Of a DNA stretch of 64,000 nt, positions 10,089 through 21,208 are shown one piece after another. The notes beneath the pieces were generated by a model. It searched no databases, was not told the DNA's origin, and saw nothing but the letters and a program-made list of their open reading frames with translations. Location of the stretch: assembly GCA_963824985.1 (NCBI GenBank), contig CAWGRQ010000036.1:324825-388824 (forward strand), in the 5' to 3' direction. Made by a program: the position numbers and the translations under genes. Source of the DNA: JAFNAG01 sp963824985 (GTDB taxonomy: Bacteria; Acidobacteriota; UBA6911). Position 1 is the first letter of the stretch; every line of letters starts with the position of its first letter.

Positions 10089-11403
10089 ATGGAACGCAGT
10101 CGCAACGGGCGCACCGCGCCGAACCGCGATCGGGACCGCGCCACAGCAGCAGGCGCGCGCCAAGCAGCGCGCCTTCTGCATCGCCGCGCTCGAGGACGGG
10201 CGACGACCTCTCCGAGCTGCACGAGCTGCTGCGCACCGCGGGCGTCGCCGTCGTCGGCCAGTCCGTCCAGCACCGCGACAAGCCCGCACCCCGAACACCT
10301 ACCTCGGCCCGGGCAAGCTGGAGGAGGTCAAGGAGGCGGCCAAGGCCGCCGACGCCAACGTCGTCGTCGTCGACGACGAGCTGACGCCCGCGCCAGGAGC
10401 GCAACCTCGAGAAGGAGCTCGGGATGTCGGTCGTCGACCGCACGGCGGTCGATCCTCGACATCTTCGCCGCGCACGCCAACACGGCCGAGGGCAAGCTCC
10501 AGGTCGAGCTGGCCCAGCTCGAGTACAACCTCGCGCGGATGCGCGGCCTGTGGACGCACCTCGAGCGCCTCGGCGGCGTGCAGCGGCGGCTTCGCGACCC
10601 GCGGACCGGGCGAGTCGCAGATCGAGACCGACCGCCGCCTCGCGCGCGACCGCATCTCGGCGCTGCGCCGCCGGCTGGAGCACGTCAAGGGCACACGCGC
10701 GGTCCAGCGCGCCGAGCGCGAGCGCGCGCACCTGCCGCAGGTGGCGCTCGCCGGCTACACGAACGCCGGGAAGTCGACGCTGCTCAACGCGCTGACCGGC
10801 AGCGAGGTCGGCGTCCGCGACCGCCTCTTCCACACCCTGGACCCGACGACGCGCCAGCTGCAGATCGACGGGCGCCCCTACCTGCATGACCGACACCGTC
10901 GGGTTCATCCGCAAGCTGCCCCACCAGCTCGTCGACGCGTTCGGCGCGACGCTCGAGGAGACGCGGCTGGCCGACCTGATCCTGCACGTCGCTCGACGCC
11001 TCGCGCCCGAGGAGGACGACCGCATGGAGATGCTGCGCGCCGTCGAGGACACGCTCGAGGAGATCGGCGCCGGCGACCGCCCGCGGCTGCTCGTGCTCAA
11101 CAAGGTCGACCTGCTCGACGACGAACAGCGCGCCGCGGCTGCGCCACCGCCATCCCGACGGCGTCGCCGGTGAGCGCGCTGACCGGCGAGGGCCTCGAGC
11201 CCTGCGCGAGGCGATCGAGCCGGCCTTCGCGCGGACGCTGCCGTCGGTCGAGCTGCTGCTGCCCTACTCCGAGGGCGGCCGGCTGGCCGAGCTGCACGAC
11301 GTCGCCGGCGACCTGCACCGCGAGGACACCGCCGAGGGCGTCCACGTCGTGGCCCGCGCTGCCCTCCGCGGTCGCCGAGCGCTACGCGCGCTTCTCGGTC
11401 TGA
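10089..11403 (+). CDS. hflX: GTPase HflX, frameshifted
   Basis: HflX is a ribosome-associated GTPase that splits stalled 70S ribosomes. Readable pieces run NTYLGPGKLEEVKEAAKAA, NVVVVDDELTP, LDIFAAHANTAEGKLQVELAQ (the HflX-specific helical domain), YNLARMRGLWTHLERLGG, IETDRRLARDRISALRRRLE, then the G domain: ALAGYTNAGKSTLLNALTG (P-loop), DTVGFIRKLPHQLVDAF (G3), VLNKVDLLD (G4) and VSALTGEG (G5). The final residues YARFSV precede TGA. Shifts near 10190, 10270, 10395, 10455, 10605, 10880, 11005, 11140 and 11200. Overall length about 437 residues, normal for the family. Confidence 0.92.
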
Positions 11404-11748
11404 GCGGCGTCCGGCTGACGCCGGCGAACGCGCGTGCCGCCCGCGGCGCGCGCAGACGGTCCCTGCAGCGGCCGTGGCTGCTGCGCCCCGAGGGGCCGCG
11501 GCGACACGCGCGCGGTAGCGGCCTCGAGGAGCCCACGTGCCGTCGGCGCCGCGGTCGTGCCGGAGCGACCGCGCGCGGCCAGGCTGCAGCTCGACGACCG
11601 CTCACGCGCCGCGGTGCCCAGAAGGGGCACTGAGCATCCGCACGCTGGCGCGATGCCGGTCGCCGGCCGGTCGGCGGCGCTGAGCCGCCTCGGCCTCTGG
11701 CGCCGCGCTGTCGGTCGTCGAGGGCTGCCGCCCAGCCCGGACCGCGGA
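11404..11748. other. Intergenic stretch, no convincing gene
   Basis: These 345 bases lie between the ends of hflX and a convergent minus-strand gene. All frames are open for stretches only because the base composition disfavours stops. I see no start with a ribosome site, no conserved motif and no clear hairpin followed by T residues. It may hold decayed coding sequence. Confidence 0.35.
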
Positions 11749-12106
11749 TCAGCCTTCGGGATCGGTCGGAGGCCGCGGCAGCTGCACCGCGGCGATCGCA
11801 GCGCCGCGTCGCGCGGCGCGCGCTCGGTCAGCGCGCCGAAGCGCCGGCAGCAGCCGAGGCGAGGCCGAGCAGCAGCCGTCCGTCGGCGGGCAACGTCGGA
11901 CCTGGCCGACGCCGAGGCGGGCAGGCGATCGACGTCGTCCGCCTGCCGCGCGCCCGGCCGCGACGTCGCGAACGGCGGCGTCGACGGCATCGCGCGCTAC
12001 GGTGGTCGAGCCGCCGCGTCGCCCGGGCGGCGAGCGGACCGGCGCACGCGCGCCCGTCGCGCAGCAGCCGGACGTCGAGCTCGTCGACGGCCGACGGGGG
12101 CGGCAT
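11749..12106 (-). CDS. Small hypothetical protein, frameshifted
   Basis: Read across two or three single-base shifts this gives a protein of about 118 residues from MPPPSAVDELDVRLLRDGR through AARATRRLDHRSARDAVDAAVRDVAA and GRLLLGLASAAAGASARFG to PPTDPEG. The pieces keep strong third-position G/C bias in only one reading at a time, which supports coding. I recognise no family. It might be regulatory or structural; nothing in the sequence decides. The neighbouring DUF4097-like gene is divergent from it. Confidence 0.4.
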
Positions 12107-12233
12107 CGGACCGCAGCGTACCGTGGCGTCGCCGGCGGCGGGTCCATCCCCCGATCGGGGGTACCGGGCAGTGGGGATGCGAGAAAGGGTGGCAGCCGTA
12201 CCTCCCGGCGGCGCGCGGCTCTACCGTCTGGCC

Positions 12234-12943
12234 GTGTCGACCGCCCGGATCGTCCTCTGGCCGCGCTCGGCCTGCTCGTGCTGAGCGGGTCCGTCGTTCG
12301 GGCTGTCGGAGATGCTGCACCGCGACCGCACCAGACACGACGTCGTCGCCCGGCCGGGTCGCACCGGATCGTCGTCCGCGCCGACGCGGGCGACGTCGAC
12401 ATCCGCGCCGGCCTGACCAGCGACGTGGTCGTCCACCGCCACGACGCCTGGCTGCTGGACCGGCCCGAGCGTCCACGAGCGCTACGTCAACGGCGCGCTG
12501 ACGATCGACACGCGCTGCGGCGGCCTGAAGGCGCGTGCTGCGCTGCCGCAGCAACCTCATGATCGACGCCCCGCCCGAGGTCGACGTCGACGTGCAACAC
12601 CGACGCCGGCGACGTGGACCTGCGCGGGCTCAGCGGCCGGGCCGACATCGAGACCGACTCCGGCGACATCCGCACCCACCGCCTCGAGCCCGTCACCGTG
12701 CGGGCGATGACCGACGCGGGCAACGTGTCGCTGGACCTCTTCGGCCAGCCCGCCCGCACCGAGGCCAAGAGCGACGCCGGCGACGTCCGCGTCACGGTGC
12801 CCTACGGCCCCTACCGCGTCGACGCGAGCGACCGACGCGGGCAACGTCAAGGTCGAGGGCGTCGATCCGCGACGACCTCGCGCCGCAGGCCATCGACGCG
12901 CTGCACCGACGCGGGCGACATCAGCGGTACGGGCTCGCGCTGA
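12234..12943 (+). CDS. DUF4097-like beta-helix surface protein, frameshifted
   Basis: A GTG start gives a short hydrophobic leader (AALGLLVLSGSVVRA), probably a signal anchor. The body repeats short beta-strand units with the periodic pattern A-D-A-G-D-V/I: RADAGDVDIRAG, TDAGDVDLRGLSG, TDSGDIRTHRLE, TDAGNVSLDL, SDAGDVRVTVPYG and TDAGNVKVEG. This repeated right-handed beta-helix pattern is the DUF4097 adhesin-like fold, typically extracytoplasmic. Shifts at about 12465, 12535, 12595, 12830, 12865 and 12905 break it. It converges on the osmoprotectant operon, overlapping its last gene by about 20 bases. Confidence 0.75.
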
Positions 12944-13984
12944 GCCGCGCACGGTGACCCGACGGTCGTCGCAGGGCTCTCTGGAGGTAGCCCGCCTCCT
13001 TCAGGTACTCGCCGCGACCTTCGCCGGCGTCTGCTTGTCGAGGTCCACGCGGGAGTTGAGCTCCTGCATGACCTCGGTGGTCAGGCCCGTCGTGACCGAG
13101 CGTCGACGTCTTCTGGAAGTCGGGGCCGGCCGCGTCGACGACCGACGTCGTGGCGATCAGCGACGCGTTGTAGGGCGGGAACAGCGGCTTGTCGTCCTTG
13201 AGCAGGACCAGGTTGTCGGCCTTGATCTGGCCGTCGGTGGTGAAGACCCGCGACACGTCGGCCTGGCCGTTCTTGAGCACCTCGTGGCGCTTGGCCAGGT
13301 CGATCGACTTGAACGTCTTGAACTTCAGCCCGTAGACCTTCTCGAGGCCGAGCATGCAGTCCGGGCGCTGCTGGCACTCCGGCGGGCCGGCGAGCGGTCA
13401 GCGTCGAGGCCTTGGCCTTGAGGTCCGACAGCTTGGTGACGTTGCCGCGCCTTCTGAGCGCTCTCCTGGGTCACGGCGAAGCCGTTGGAGTCGGTGAACG
13501 GCGTGGGCGTCAGCGCCGTGAAGCCGATCCTTGGCGAAGTCGCGCCTTGGCCTGGTCGTAGGCGGCGTGCTCGTCCTTGGGGACGTCGTCGTTCTTGACC
13601 TTGAAGAAGCTCGTCAGCGCCGTGCCGGTGTACTCGGGGTAGGCGTCGACGCGGCCCGGCCTTCAGCGCCTTGAGCGCGATCTGCTCGGAGCCGAGGTTG
13701 AGCTGCTTCTTGACCTTGTAGCCGGCCGCCTGCAGCGCCTGCGCGTAGATCTCGCCGAGGATGAACTGCTCGGTGAAGTTCTTGGAGCCGATCGTGATCG
13801 TCGGCTTGGACCCGTTCTCGGGGTTGCTCTGGATGAGCTTGCCCGTGTCCTGGGCCGTCGTGGGGGCCGGCGTCTGCGCCGACCCGCCGCCGTTGTTGCT
13901 GTTGTCGCTGCTGCTGCCGCAGGCGGCCAGGCCGAGGGCCAGGGCCAGGGCGGCGATCGCTGCGAGCACACTGCGGGATCGCAT
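12921..13984 (-). CDS. Osmoprotectant ABC transporter, substrate-binding lipoprotein (OpuCC/ProX type)
   Basis: The leader MRSRSVLAAIAALALALGLAACGSS contains the lipobox LAAC, so this is a membrane-tethered lipoprotein. After a Ser/Asn/Gly linker the mature domain reads ITIGSKNFTEQFILGEIYAQ, the hallmark of OpuCC/ProX-type glycine betaine and choline binders. Later pieces VDAYPEYTGTAL, MLGLEKVYGLKFKTFKSID and DGQIKADNLVLLKDDK confirm the type II periplasmic fold. Shifts lie near 13660, 13545, 13450 and 13395. It is the last gene of the four-gene transporter operon. The C-terminus after YLKEAGYLQ is uncertain. Confidence 0.9.
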
Positions 13985-14684
13985 GTGCCGGTTCCTCCTT
14001 GGGGGTGGTCTGCTGGGAGAGCTTGAGGCCGCGCGGCGTGACGGCACGCTGCAGGCCGGCGAAGATCAGCTCGGCGGCGATGGCCAGCACGGCGATGAGG
14101 ATCGCGGTGCCCAGCCGGCCGGCGTCGCCGTGGACGTTGGCGTTGACGATCGGCACGCCGAGCGTGTCGACGCCGACGTAGGGGCCGAGCGTGGCGGTGG
14201 CCAGGACGTTGACGACCGAGGTGCGGATGCCGCCGAAGACCAGCGGCAGGGCCAGCGGCAGCTCGACGCGCATGGCGAGCTGGCGCTCGGTCAGCCCCAT
14301 GCCGCGGGCGGCGTCGACGACGTCGCGGTCGACCTGGCGGATCCCGACGTAGGTGTTCGTGAAGATCGGCGGGATCGCCAGCAGCACCATGGCGAAGACG
14401 AGGTTGCCGATGTTGAGGCCGAGGTAGGTGCTGAAGAAGACGAGCACGGCGAAGCTCGGCACCGCGCGCCCGACGTTGGCGGCGGTGCTCGCGGCCAGTT
14501 GGGCGCGGCCCTTGTGCCCGAGCCAGATGGCGATCGGCAGCGTGACCAGGCAGGCGATCAGGATCGCCTCGAAGGTCACGCGCAGGTGGGTCCACAGCAG
14601 CGGCAGCAGATGGCTGCCTCCGATCTGCACCCCGCCGCCGACGGACTCGCGGGCGTGCAGCAGGTAGTCGATCGCGTCCCTCAC
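13985..14684 (-). CDS. Osmoprotectant ABC transporter permease 2 (OpuCD type)
   Basis: A BPD-type permease with about five membrane helices. LRVTFEAILIACLVTLPIAIW begins the membrane part, IPPIFTNTYVGIRQVDRDVVDAARGMGLTERQ holds the EAA-like coupling loop for the ATPase (VDAARGMGLT), and LPLVFGGIRTSVVNVLATAT follows. The GTG start overlaps the stop of the preceding permease gene as GTGA, so translation is coupled. The frame runs into the substrate-binding gene without a stop, suggesting one base is missing near 13990-14000; the end given assumes the true stop lies there. Confidence 0.87.
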
Positions 14685-15372
14685 GCCGCCCTCACCCGCT
14701 GCCACGGCAGCAGCAGCCGCTGGGCGCCGAGCAGCGCGAGGTCAAGCACGAAGGCCAGCAGGACGCAGAGCAGGCCCGCGACCGCGACGTTGGACTTGAA
14801 CGCGATGTCGCTGAGGATCTGCTGGCCCAGGCCGCCGCCGCCGGCGTAGAAGGCCAGCGCCGCGAGGCCCACGGTCGTCGTGGTCGCGACGCGCAGGCCG
14901 GCGAAGATCTCGGGCAGCGCGAGCGGCATCTCGACGCGCCACAGCAGCTGGCGCGGGGTGAAGCCCATGCCCAGCGCCGCGTCGCGGGCCTCGTCGGGGA
15001 CGTTGTCCAGCCCGGTGACGATGTTGCGGAACAGGATGAGCAGCGTGTAGGCCGTCAGCGGGATCAGCGCCGTGGCGAAGCCGAAGCCGGTGACCGGCAG
15101 CAGCAGCGCGAAGAACGCGAGCGACGGGATCGTGTAGAGGATGCCGGTGACGCCGACGATGGGCCCGGTGAGCCAGCGGCGCCGGTGGGCGACGATCGCC
15201 AGGACCAGCGCGATGGCGGTGCCCAGGGCCACGGAGGCCACGGTCAGCTCGAGATGGCGCCACAGCGGCGCCATGTACTGCCCGAGGTGGTGCGCGATCC
15301 AGCTCGGGCAGAAGCCGTTGTCCTGCACGCAGGAGTGCTGGTCGCGCTGGTGGATCTTGACCTGGGCGAGGA

Positions 15373-15376
<4 letters not shown>
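14681..15376 (-). CDS. Osmoprotectant ABC transporter permease 1 (OpuCB type)
   Basis: An intact permease of about 231 residues. It has a periplasmic-facing opening (VILAQVKIHQRDQHSC), then helices LELTVASVALGTAIALVLAIVA, ILYTIPSLAFFALLLPVTG and LIPLTAYTLLILFRNIVTGLD, and the ATPase-coupling loop ARDAALGMGFTPRQLLWRVE. The GTG start overlaps the TGA of the ATPase gene and its own TGA overlaps the next GTG, both as GTGA. The two permeases are paralogous, as usual in OpuC-type systems importing glycine betaine, carnitine or choline for osmoprotection. Confidence 0.9.
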
Positions 15377-16179
<803 letters not shown>

Positions 16180-16298
16180 CTAATCTCCACAGACTCTATG
16201 GGAAATGCTGCGGACGATCGGACGACCCTCGGACCGGGCGATGGGAAGGGAGCGGGTCGGGGAGGGCGGCGGTGCGGCGGCCGGCAGCGCCTTCGATC

Positions 16299-16992
16299 CT
16301 AGCCTGCCCCGCGGGCCGGCAAACGCGGCGGGGCATGCGCGAACTCGGCCATTCCCGCCTCCAGGCTCACCTCCGCACGAAACCCGAGCACTGCCGCGGC
16401 GCGGTCCGGGGTGCCGAAGACGTGGCGCACGTCGCCGCGGCGCAAGGCGCCGGTGACGACGGAGTCGCGCTCGAGGGCCGGCACGCTGGCCCGCGCGACG
16501 TCGCCGACGTGCACGAAGTCACGCAGCCGGGCGCCGTCCTCGAACACGCGGGGCGCCTCACCGCGCTCGAATGCGGAGCGGACGATGCCGGCCACTCCGG
16601 CATACGGAGTATCCCGCGGCATCCGCCGTCCGTAGCGGTCGGCGGGGGCGTCCTCGGGCACCGGGCGCGGCTCGAGCGCCCGGCCGCAGGACGGGCACGG
16701 CGGATCGAACCGCCCGGCCTCGAGGTCGCCCGTGGCCCCGGGGTCCGGGAGCCACGAGACCGTGCTCCGGGCAGGCGTAGCGACCCTCGCCGTAGACCAC
16801 CATGCTGGAGGCCGGCGCGATGCGCCCGGCGAACGACCGCCGGGCCAGCGCGCGCAGCAGATCGGCCTTGCCTGGTCCTTGTGGGCGACGTGCTCGGCGA
16901 TGTTCCCGATGTCCGCACCCAGACCATCCATCGAGGCCTGGTGGCACACCGCGTCGACGATCCGCACCTCGTGGCCGGCACCACCCGTTCAC
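16299..16992 (-). pseudogene. NAD-dependent epimerase/dehydratase with multiple internal deletions
   Basis: The pieces EVRIVD, AVCHQAS, GNIAEHVAHKDQ, APASSMVVYGEGRYACPEHGL, CPSCGRALEP, PEDAPAD, MPRDTPYAGVAGIVRSAFERG, VFEDGARLRDFVHVGDVARA and GDVRHVFGTP belong, in order, to sugar-nucleotide epimerases of the extended SDR class. But the product is only about 230 residues against the usual 350 or so: the GGxGFIG cofactor motif, the stretch after EVRIVD, the catalytic YxxxK segment after PEDAPAD and about 35 residues after the DVARA region are all missing. A few single-base shifts add to this. It cannot encode a working enzyme as written. Confidence 0.8.
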
Positions 16993-17097
16993 TGCCTCGG
17001 CCGCCGTCTGGGAGGCAGCTGCCCGACGACGGGCGGCCGCGCCACGAGGGCCGCCGCCCGCGGTGGCGCGCCGGCCGCCCGCGCTACGGTCGGTGTC

Positions 17098-17439
17098 GTG
17101 CAGCTCGACTTCGACGGCGTCTGCCGCTGGCTGGACGACCAGCTCGGGCACCACGTGTTCGCCGCGACCCAGGACGCGGGACCACACGGCGGCAACACGT
17201 GCCTGAGCGTGCAGGGCACGCTCGCCCGGGCCGAGGGCGACATCACGCTGGTCGACCCGCGCCCGGGCCGCATCGAGGCGTTCACCGTGGCGGGCACCGC
17301 GACCCTCGTGCTGCTGGAGGGCGACTTCACCCACGCGGCGCTCGGCGCGATGGGCGAGGGACGGCCCACGATGGTGCAGGCCACCTTCCGTGACCTCCTC
17401 GTCGTCGTCGGCGCCCTGCCGGTTCCGGCGGCCTCCTAG
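17098..17439 (+). CDS. Conserved-looking hypothetical protein
   Basis: An intact 113-residue frame from a GTG, with clear coding bias. It begins QLDFDGVCRWLDDQLGHHVF and continues as alternating strands (TCLSVQGTLARAEGDITLVD, RIEAFTVAGTATLVLLEGDF) that suggest a small beta barrel. No signal peptide or membrane helix. I do not recognise it. Its stop overlaps the end of convergent gatD by four bases. A divergent promoter region with the epimerase remnant lies upstream. Confidence 0.65.
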   Translation: MQLDFDGVCRWLDDQLGHHVFAATQDAGPHGGNTCLSVQGTLARAEGDITLVDPRPGRIEAFTVAGTATLVLLEGDFTHAALGAMGEGRPTMVQATFRDLLVVVGALPVPAAS

Positions 17440-18180
17440 ACGCCGGCGGCGCGCCGCGCGCTCTCGTGCGCGGCGTCCTCGAGCTCGTCGTGCAGCGGGG
17501 CGAGGCCGGCGGGGTCCAGGCCCAGCGCCGTGGCCAGCAGCCAGTCGGCGAACCACGCGTTCTTGGGCAGCAGCGGGCCGTGCAGGTAGGTGCCGATCAC
17601 CGTGCCGTCGAGCACGCCCTCGGCGCCCGAGCGTCCGTCGTTGCCGTGGCCGCGCAGCACGCGGCCCAGCGGCTGTGCCGACGGGCCCAGCACCGTCCGT
17701 CCGCCGTGGTTCTCGAAGCCCGCGAGCACGCGCGGGGCCGCCAGGCCCGGCAGCCGCACCTCGATCGCGACGTTGCCGATCAGGCGCGAGCCGTCGGTGG
17801 CCCGCACGGTGTGCAGGTCGACGAGCCCGACGCCGGGCACCCGCTGGTCGCCGAGCTCGTAGTGGTGGCCCAGGAGCTGGATGCCGCCGCAGATGCCCAT
17901 GACGATCGCGCCGCGGCCGGCCGCCGCGTGCAGCGCGTCGCGCTTGGTGTCGACGAGGTCCTGGGCGCAGAGGAGCTGGTCGCGGTCCTGGCCGCCGCCG
18001 AGGTAGAAGAGGTCGTGGGCGTCGGGGTCGACGCGGTCGCCGAGGCCCGCCGCCGTCAGCGTCGAAGCCCAGACCGCGCCACCGGCAGCGGCGCTCGAGC
18101 ATGAGCATGTTGCCGCGGTCGGCGTAGATGTTCATCAGGTCGGGGTACAGCGCGCAGACGCGCAGCGTGCGCTCAGCCAC
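17436..18180 (-). CDS. gatD: Lipid II isoglutaminyl synthase, glutamine amidotransferase subunit GatD
   Basis: GatD supplies ammonia from glutamine so that MurT can amidate the second-position D-glutamate of lipid II. The GTG start gives VAERTLRVCALYPDLMNIYADRGN, the characteristic GatD opening. YLGGGQDRDQLL follows after a shift near 18060, then the class I amidotransferase nucleophile Cys in IVMGICGGIQLLGHHY and the catalytic His in GTYLHGPLLPKN. The start overlaps the end of the methyltransferase gene by eight bases. About 247 residues, normal for GatD. MurT is two genes upstream in the same operon. Confidence 0.93.
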
Positions 18181-18904
18181 CGAGGACCACCACCGTCGAG
18201 CCCACGTAGACGTCGGTGGCCGGGATGCGCCGCACCGGTCGCGGGCGGAAGCCCAGGGACGCCGCCTCGCGCTGCACCTCGGCGGCCGTGACGCGGTCCA
18301 GGCGGATGACATCGAGGGTCTCACTGCGCGCCCCGTCCGGCGCGATGATCTCGCGCAGGCGGTGGATCGCCGCGCGGTCGCCCTCGTCGACGACGGCCAG
18401 CGGCCGGCTGGCGAACGTCATGCCTCCGGCCTCGTGGACATCGGGCTCGGGCAGCCCGTCGGACTCGGTGTCGAAGCTGTCCAGCGCGTCGGCCAGCGCC
18501 GCGGCCAGCGTGCCGCCCGGGACGAGGTGCTCGCGCGCGCAGTGCAGGAACGCCGCGCGGCCCTCGGGGCCGCCGAGCAGCTGCAGGGTCTGCATCGGCA
18601 CGATGATGAGCCCGAACTCCCGACCCAGCGCGAAGTCGCGCGCGTCGGCGCATACGGTGTGCACCGGCAGGTCGCCCGCGCGCCGCGCCAGGGCCTCCAG
18701 CAGGGCGGCCTCCGCGTCCAGGGCCACGACCTCGGCGCCGCGGGCCGCGAGGTCCAGGGCGACCCGGCCGCTGCCGGCGCCGACGTCCAGGACGGTCCCG
18801 CCGGGCGCGGCGTCGGCCAGCTCGCGCCACAGCGCGACGTCCTCGGCGTAGCCGCCGCACTCCACGTCGTGCCAGATGACCTCCGGCCGCTCGGTACCCG
18901 TCAT
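18173..18904 (-). CDS. Class I SAM-dependent methyltransferase inside the murT-gatD operon
   Basis: An intact 243-residue Rossmann methyltransferase. Motif I is GTVLDVGAGSGRVALDLA near residue 36, motif II is EVVALDAE, and VCADARDFALG and LIIVPMQTLQLL mark motifs III and IV. The start codon overlaps the murT stop as ATGA and its own end overlaps gatD by eight bases, so it is translated together with the lipid II amidation pair. No methyl acceptor can be read from the sequence. In the genomes I know of, murT and gatD are usually adjacent, which makes this insertion notable. Confidence 0.88.
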   Translation of the reverse strand: MTGTERPEVIWHDVECGGYAEDVALWRELADAAPGGTVLDVGAGSGRVALDLAARGAEVVALDAEAALLEALARRAGDLPVHTVCADARDFALGREFGLIIVPMQTLQLLGGPEGRAAFLHCAREHLVPGGTLAAALADALDSFDTESDGLPEPDVHEAGGMTFASRPLAVVDEGDRAAIHRLREIIAPDGARSETLDVIRLDRVTAAEVQREAASLGFRPRPVRRIPATDVYVGSTVVVLGG

Positions 18905-20284
18905 GCGAAGCTGCTCCCGGCCGCCCCGCGGGCGACGATGAGCCGTCGCAGCTCGAGCATGGCCGTGTAGGTCGGGATCGCGACCAGGCGTCCGGAGCCG
19001 TCGGCCAGCGCGCCGTCGAGGGCCCGGCTGAGATCGGGCTGCGACGACGAGGCGGTCCTCGGGCACCCCGGCGTACTTGAGCCGCAGCGCCATCTCGGCC
19101 GCGCGCGTGCCGCTGCACGTCACGCGCCGCAGGCGGCCGGCCAGCGTCTCGAAGTCGGCGTCCCACACCCAGGAGACGTCGCGCCCGTCGGCGATGTTGT
19201 CGTTGAGCACGGCGAGCAGGTCGTGCTCGCCGTCCTCGAGGGCCAGCGTCCGCAGCACCTCGTTGGCGCCGGCCGGGTTCTTGACGAGCAGCAGCAGCAC
19301 GTCGCGGCCCGCCAGCGCCACCGACTCGGCGCGGCCGAAGGCGGGGGAGACCGTCTGCAGCCCGGCGACCAGGTCGGCCGGCGACGCGCCCAGCGCCAGC
19401 GCCAGCGCCGCAGCCCCGAGCATGTTGTAGACGTTGTAGAGCCCGGGCAGCGGCAGGCGCACCTCGACGGTCCCCGCCGGCGTGCGCATGGTGACCTGCG
19501 CGCCGCGCAGGCCGTCGAGCACGACCCGCTCGGCCGCGACCTGCGGGCGCCGGCCGCGACGCGCCGCACGCGTCGCAGTGGTAGTGGCCCAGGTGTCCGA
19601 GGAAGACGAGGTCGTAGCGGTAGGGCGCGCCGCAGCGGCGGCAGTGCTTGGAGTCGGCGGCGTGCGCCATGTCCGCTCAGCGCCATCGCCGGGTCCTCGA
19701 CGCCGAAGTACAGGGCGCGCTCGGTGTCGGTCCGCTCGCGGCCGAGGTCGGCGATGAGCGGGTCGTCGGCGTTGAGCACGAGCGTCGTGTCCGGCGCCGC
19801 GGCGACGACGTCGCGCCCAGCGGTCGGCGATCGTCTCGAGCTCGCCGTAGCGGTCGAGCTGGTCGCGGAAGAGGTTGCCCAGCAGCAGGGCCCGCGGGTG
19901 CAGCTGGGGGACGAGCCGGTCCAGCCAGAACTCGTCGACCTCGAACAGGCCCGTGTCGCCGGCGATCGACCCGCCGCGGCCCGCGGCCTCCAGCAGCGCG
20001 CCGGCCACGCCGCCGGCCATGTTGGCGCCGGCGCGGTTGTGCACGAGGCGTGCGCCCGCCGCGCTCGAGGATCGCGGCGACCATCGCGGCGCGTCGTCGT
20101 CTTGCCGTTGGTGGCCGAGATGACCGCGCTGCCCTCGGCCAGGCGCGCGGCTCAGCGCGCCGACGGCGCCGGGCTCCAGGCGCAGCAGCAGCTTGCCCGG
20201 CAGCGACGTGCCGCCGCGCCCGGCGCGGCGCGAGACGACGCCGGCGGCGCGCGCCGCGGCGAGCTTGGCCCCCAGCAGCGTCAC
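18901..20284 (-). CDS. murT: Lipid II isoglutaminyl synthase, MurT subunit, frameshifted
   Basis: MurT is the Mur-ligase-like subunit that activates D-Glu of lipid II with ATP. After a GTG start (overlapping the lipid kinase stop as GTGA) come LPGKLLLRLEPGAV, the ATP loop SATNGKTTT, NRAGANMAGGV, FEVDEFWLDRLV and LGNLFRDQLDRYGELE. Two cysteine pairs, HCRRCGAPY and HCDACGA, form the MurT zinc ribbon. The C-terminal half contains LPLPGLYNVYNMLGAAALA, LLLVKNPAGANEVLRTLA, the DUF1727 region NDNIADGRDVSWVWDADFE and YAGVPEDRLVV. Shifts occur near 20150, 20095, 20050, 19815, 19680, 19560 and 19040. Confidence 0.93.
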
Positions 20285-21208
20285 GCGGGCAGCAGGACGC
20301 GGATCGCGCCCGGGACGGCGCGGACGGTCACCGGCAGCTCGCCGATCGGGTCGCCGTCGGCGTAGACGGCGAACGGGCGGTCGGCCGAGATCGCGCACCT
20401 CCGCGCCCGCGCAGCACGGTGACCGACGTCCAGGCGGACGTGCGTGCCCTTGAACACCATCGGCAGGCAGCGCGACGAACTCGCAGCGCGAGCGCGGCGC
20501 GACGAGCACGACGTCGAGCTCGCCGTCGTCGAGGCGCGCGTCGGGGGCGAGGAGCATCCCTCCACCGTAGGCCCTGCTGTTGGCGGCGGCGACCGTCCAG
20601 CCGCGTGAACGTGCGGCGCTCCCGGTCGACGACGACGTCGAACGTCGCGGCCCGCCAGGTCGCGAGCGCGCGCAGCGCCGCGTAGGCGTACACGAACGGA
20701 CCCAGGCACGCACGGCGCCTCGTTGGCGATGCGGTTGGCGATCGGAGTCGAAGCCCAGCGACGCGATCCCCACGAACGTGCGCCCGTCGACGTCGCCGAC
20801 GTCCATGGGCCGCGCCTCGCCGGTGGCCAGCAGCGCTGCAGGCCGCCACCGGGATCGCAGCGGGATGCCGTTGGCGCGGGCGAAGTCGTTGCCGCGGCCG
20901 CCGGGCAGGATGCCCATGACCGCGCCGGGCCGGCCGCGCAGCGCACCCGCGACCGCGCCGATGAGCCCGTCGCCCGACAGCGTGACGACGATGCGGCCCG
21001 CGTCGGCCGCCGCGCCGCGCCAGCGATTGGGCGTGGGCGAAGCGAGTCCGTGCGCACGGTGCGGTGCTCGAGGCCCAGGCGCGTCGAGCTCGGCCTGCAC
21101 GGCGGGCAACGCCCGCAGCGCCCGGCCGCCGCCGGCGGAGGGGTTGACGAGCAGGGTGACCGACCGCGGCATGCGCTGGGCATCCTTGTGCATCCCGGCG
21201 TCGCTCAT
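20281..21208 (-). CDS. Diacylglycerol kinase-like lipid kinase (YegS/DgkB family), frameshifted
   Basis: The protein opens (after MSDAGMHKDAQ) with VTLLVNPSAGGGRALR, the nucleotide-binding start of the DAGK catalytic domain. SGDGLIGAVAGALRG and ILPGGRGNDFARANGIP correspond to the family's GGDGT and LP.GTGNDFA motifs, slightly altered. MDVGDVDGRTFVGIASLGFDS and the C-terminal RPFAVYADGDPIGELPV complete the beta domain. Shifts near 21080, 21045, 20840, 20745, 20710, 20600, 20470 and 20395. Its start overlaps the HAD gene stop as ATGA. It probably phosphorylates a membrane lipid, which would fit a cell-envelope operon. Confidence 0.85.
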
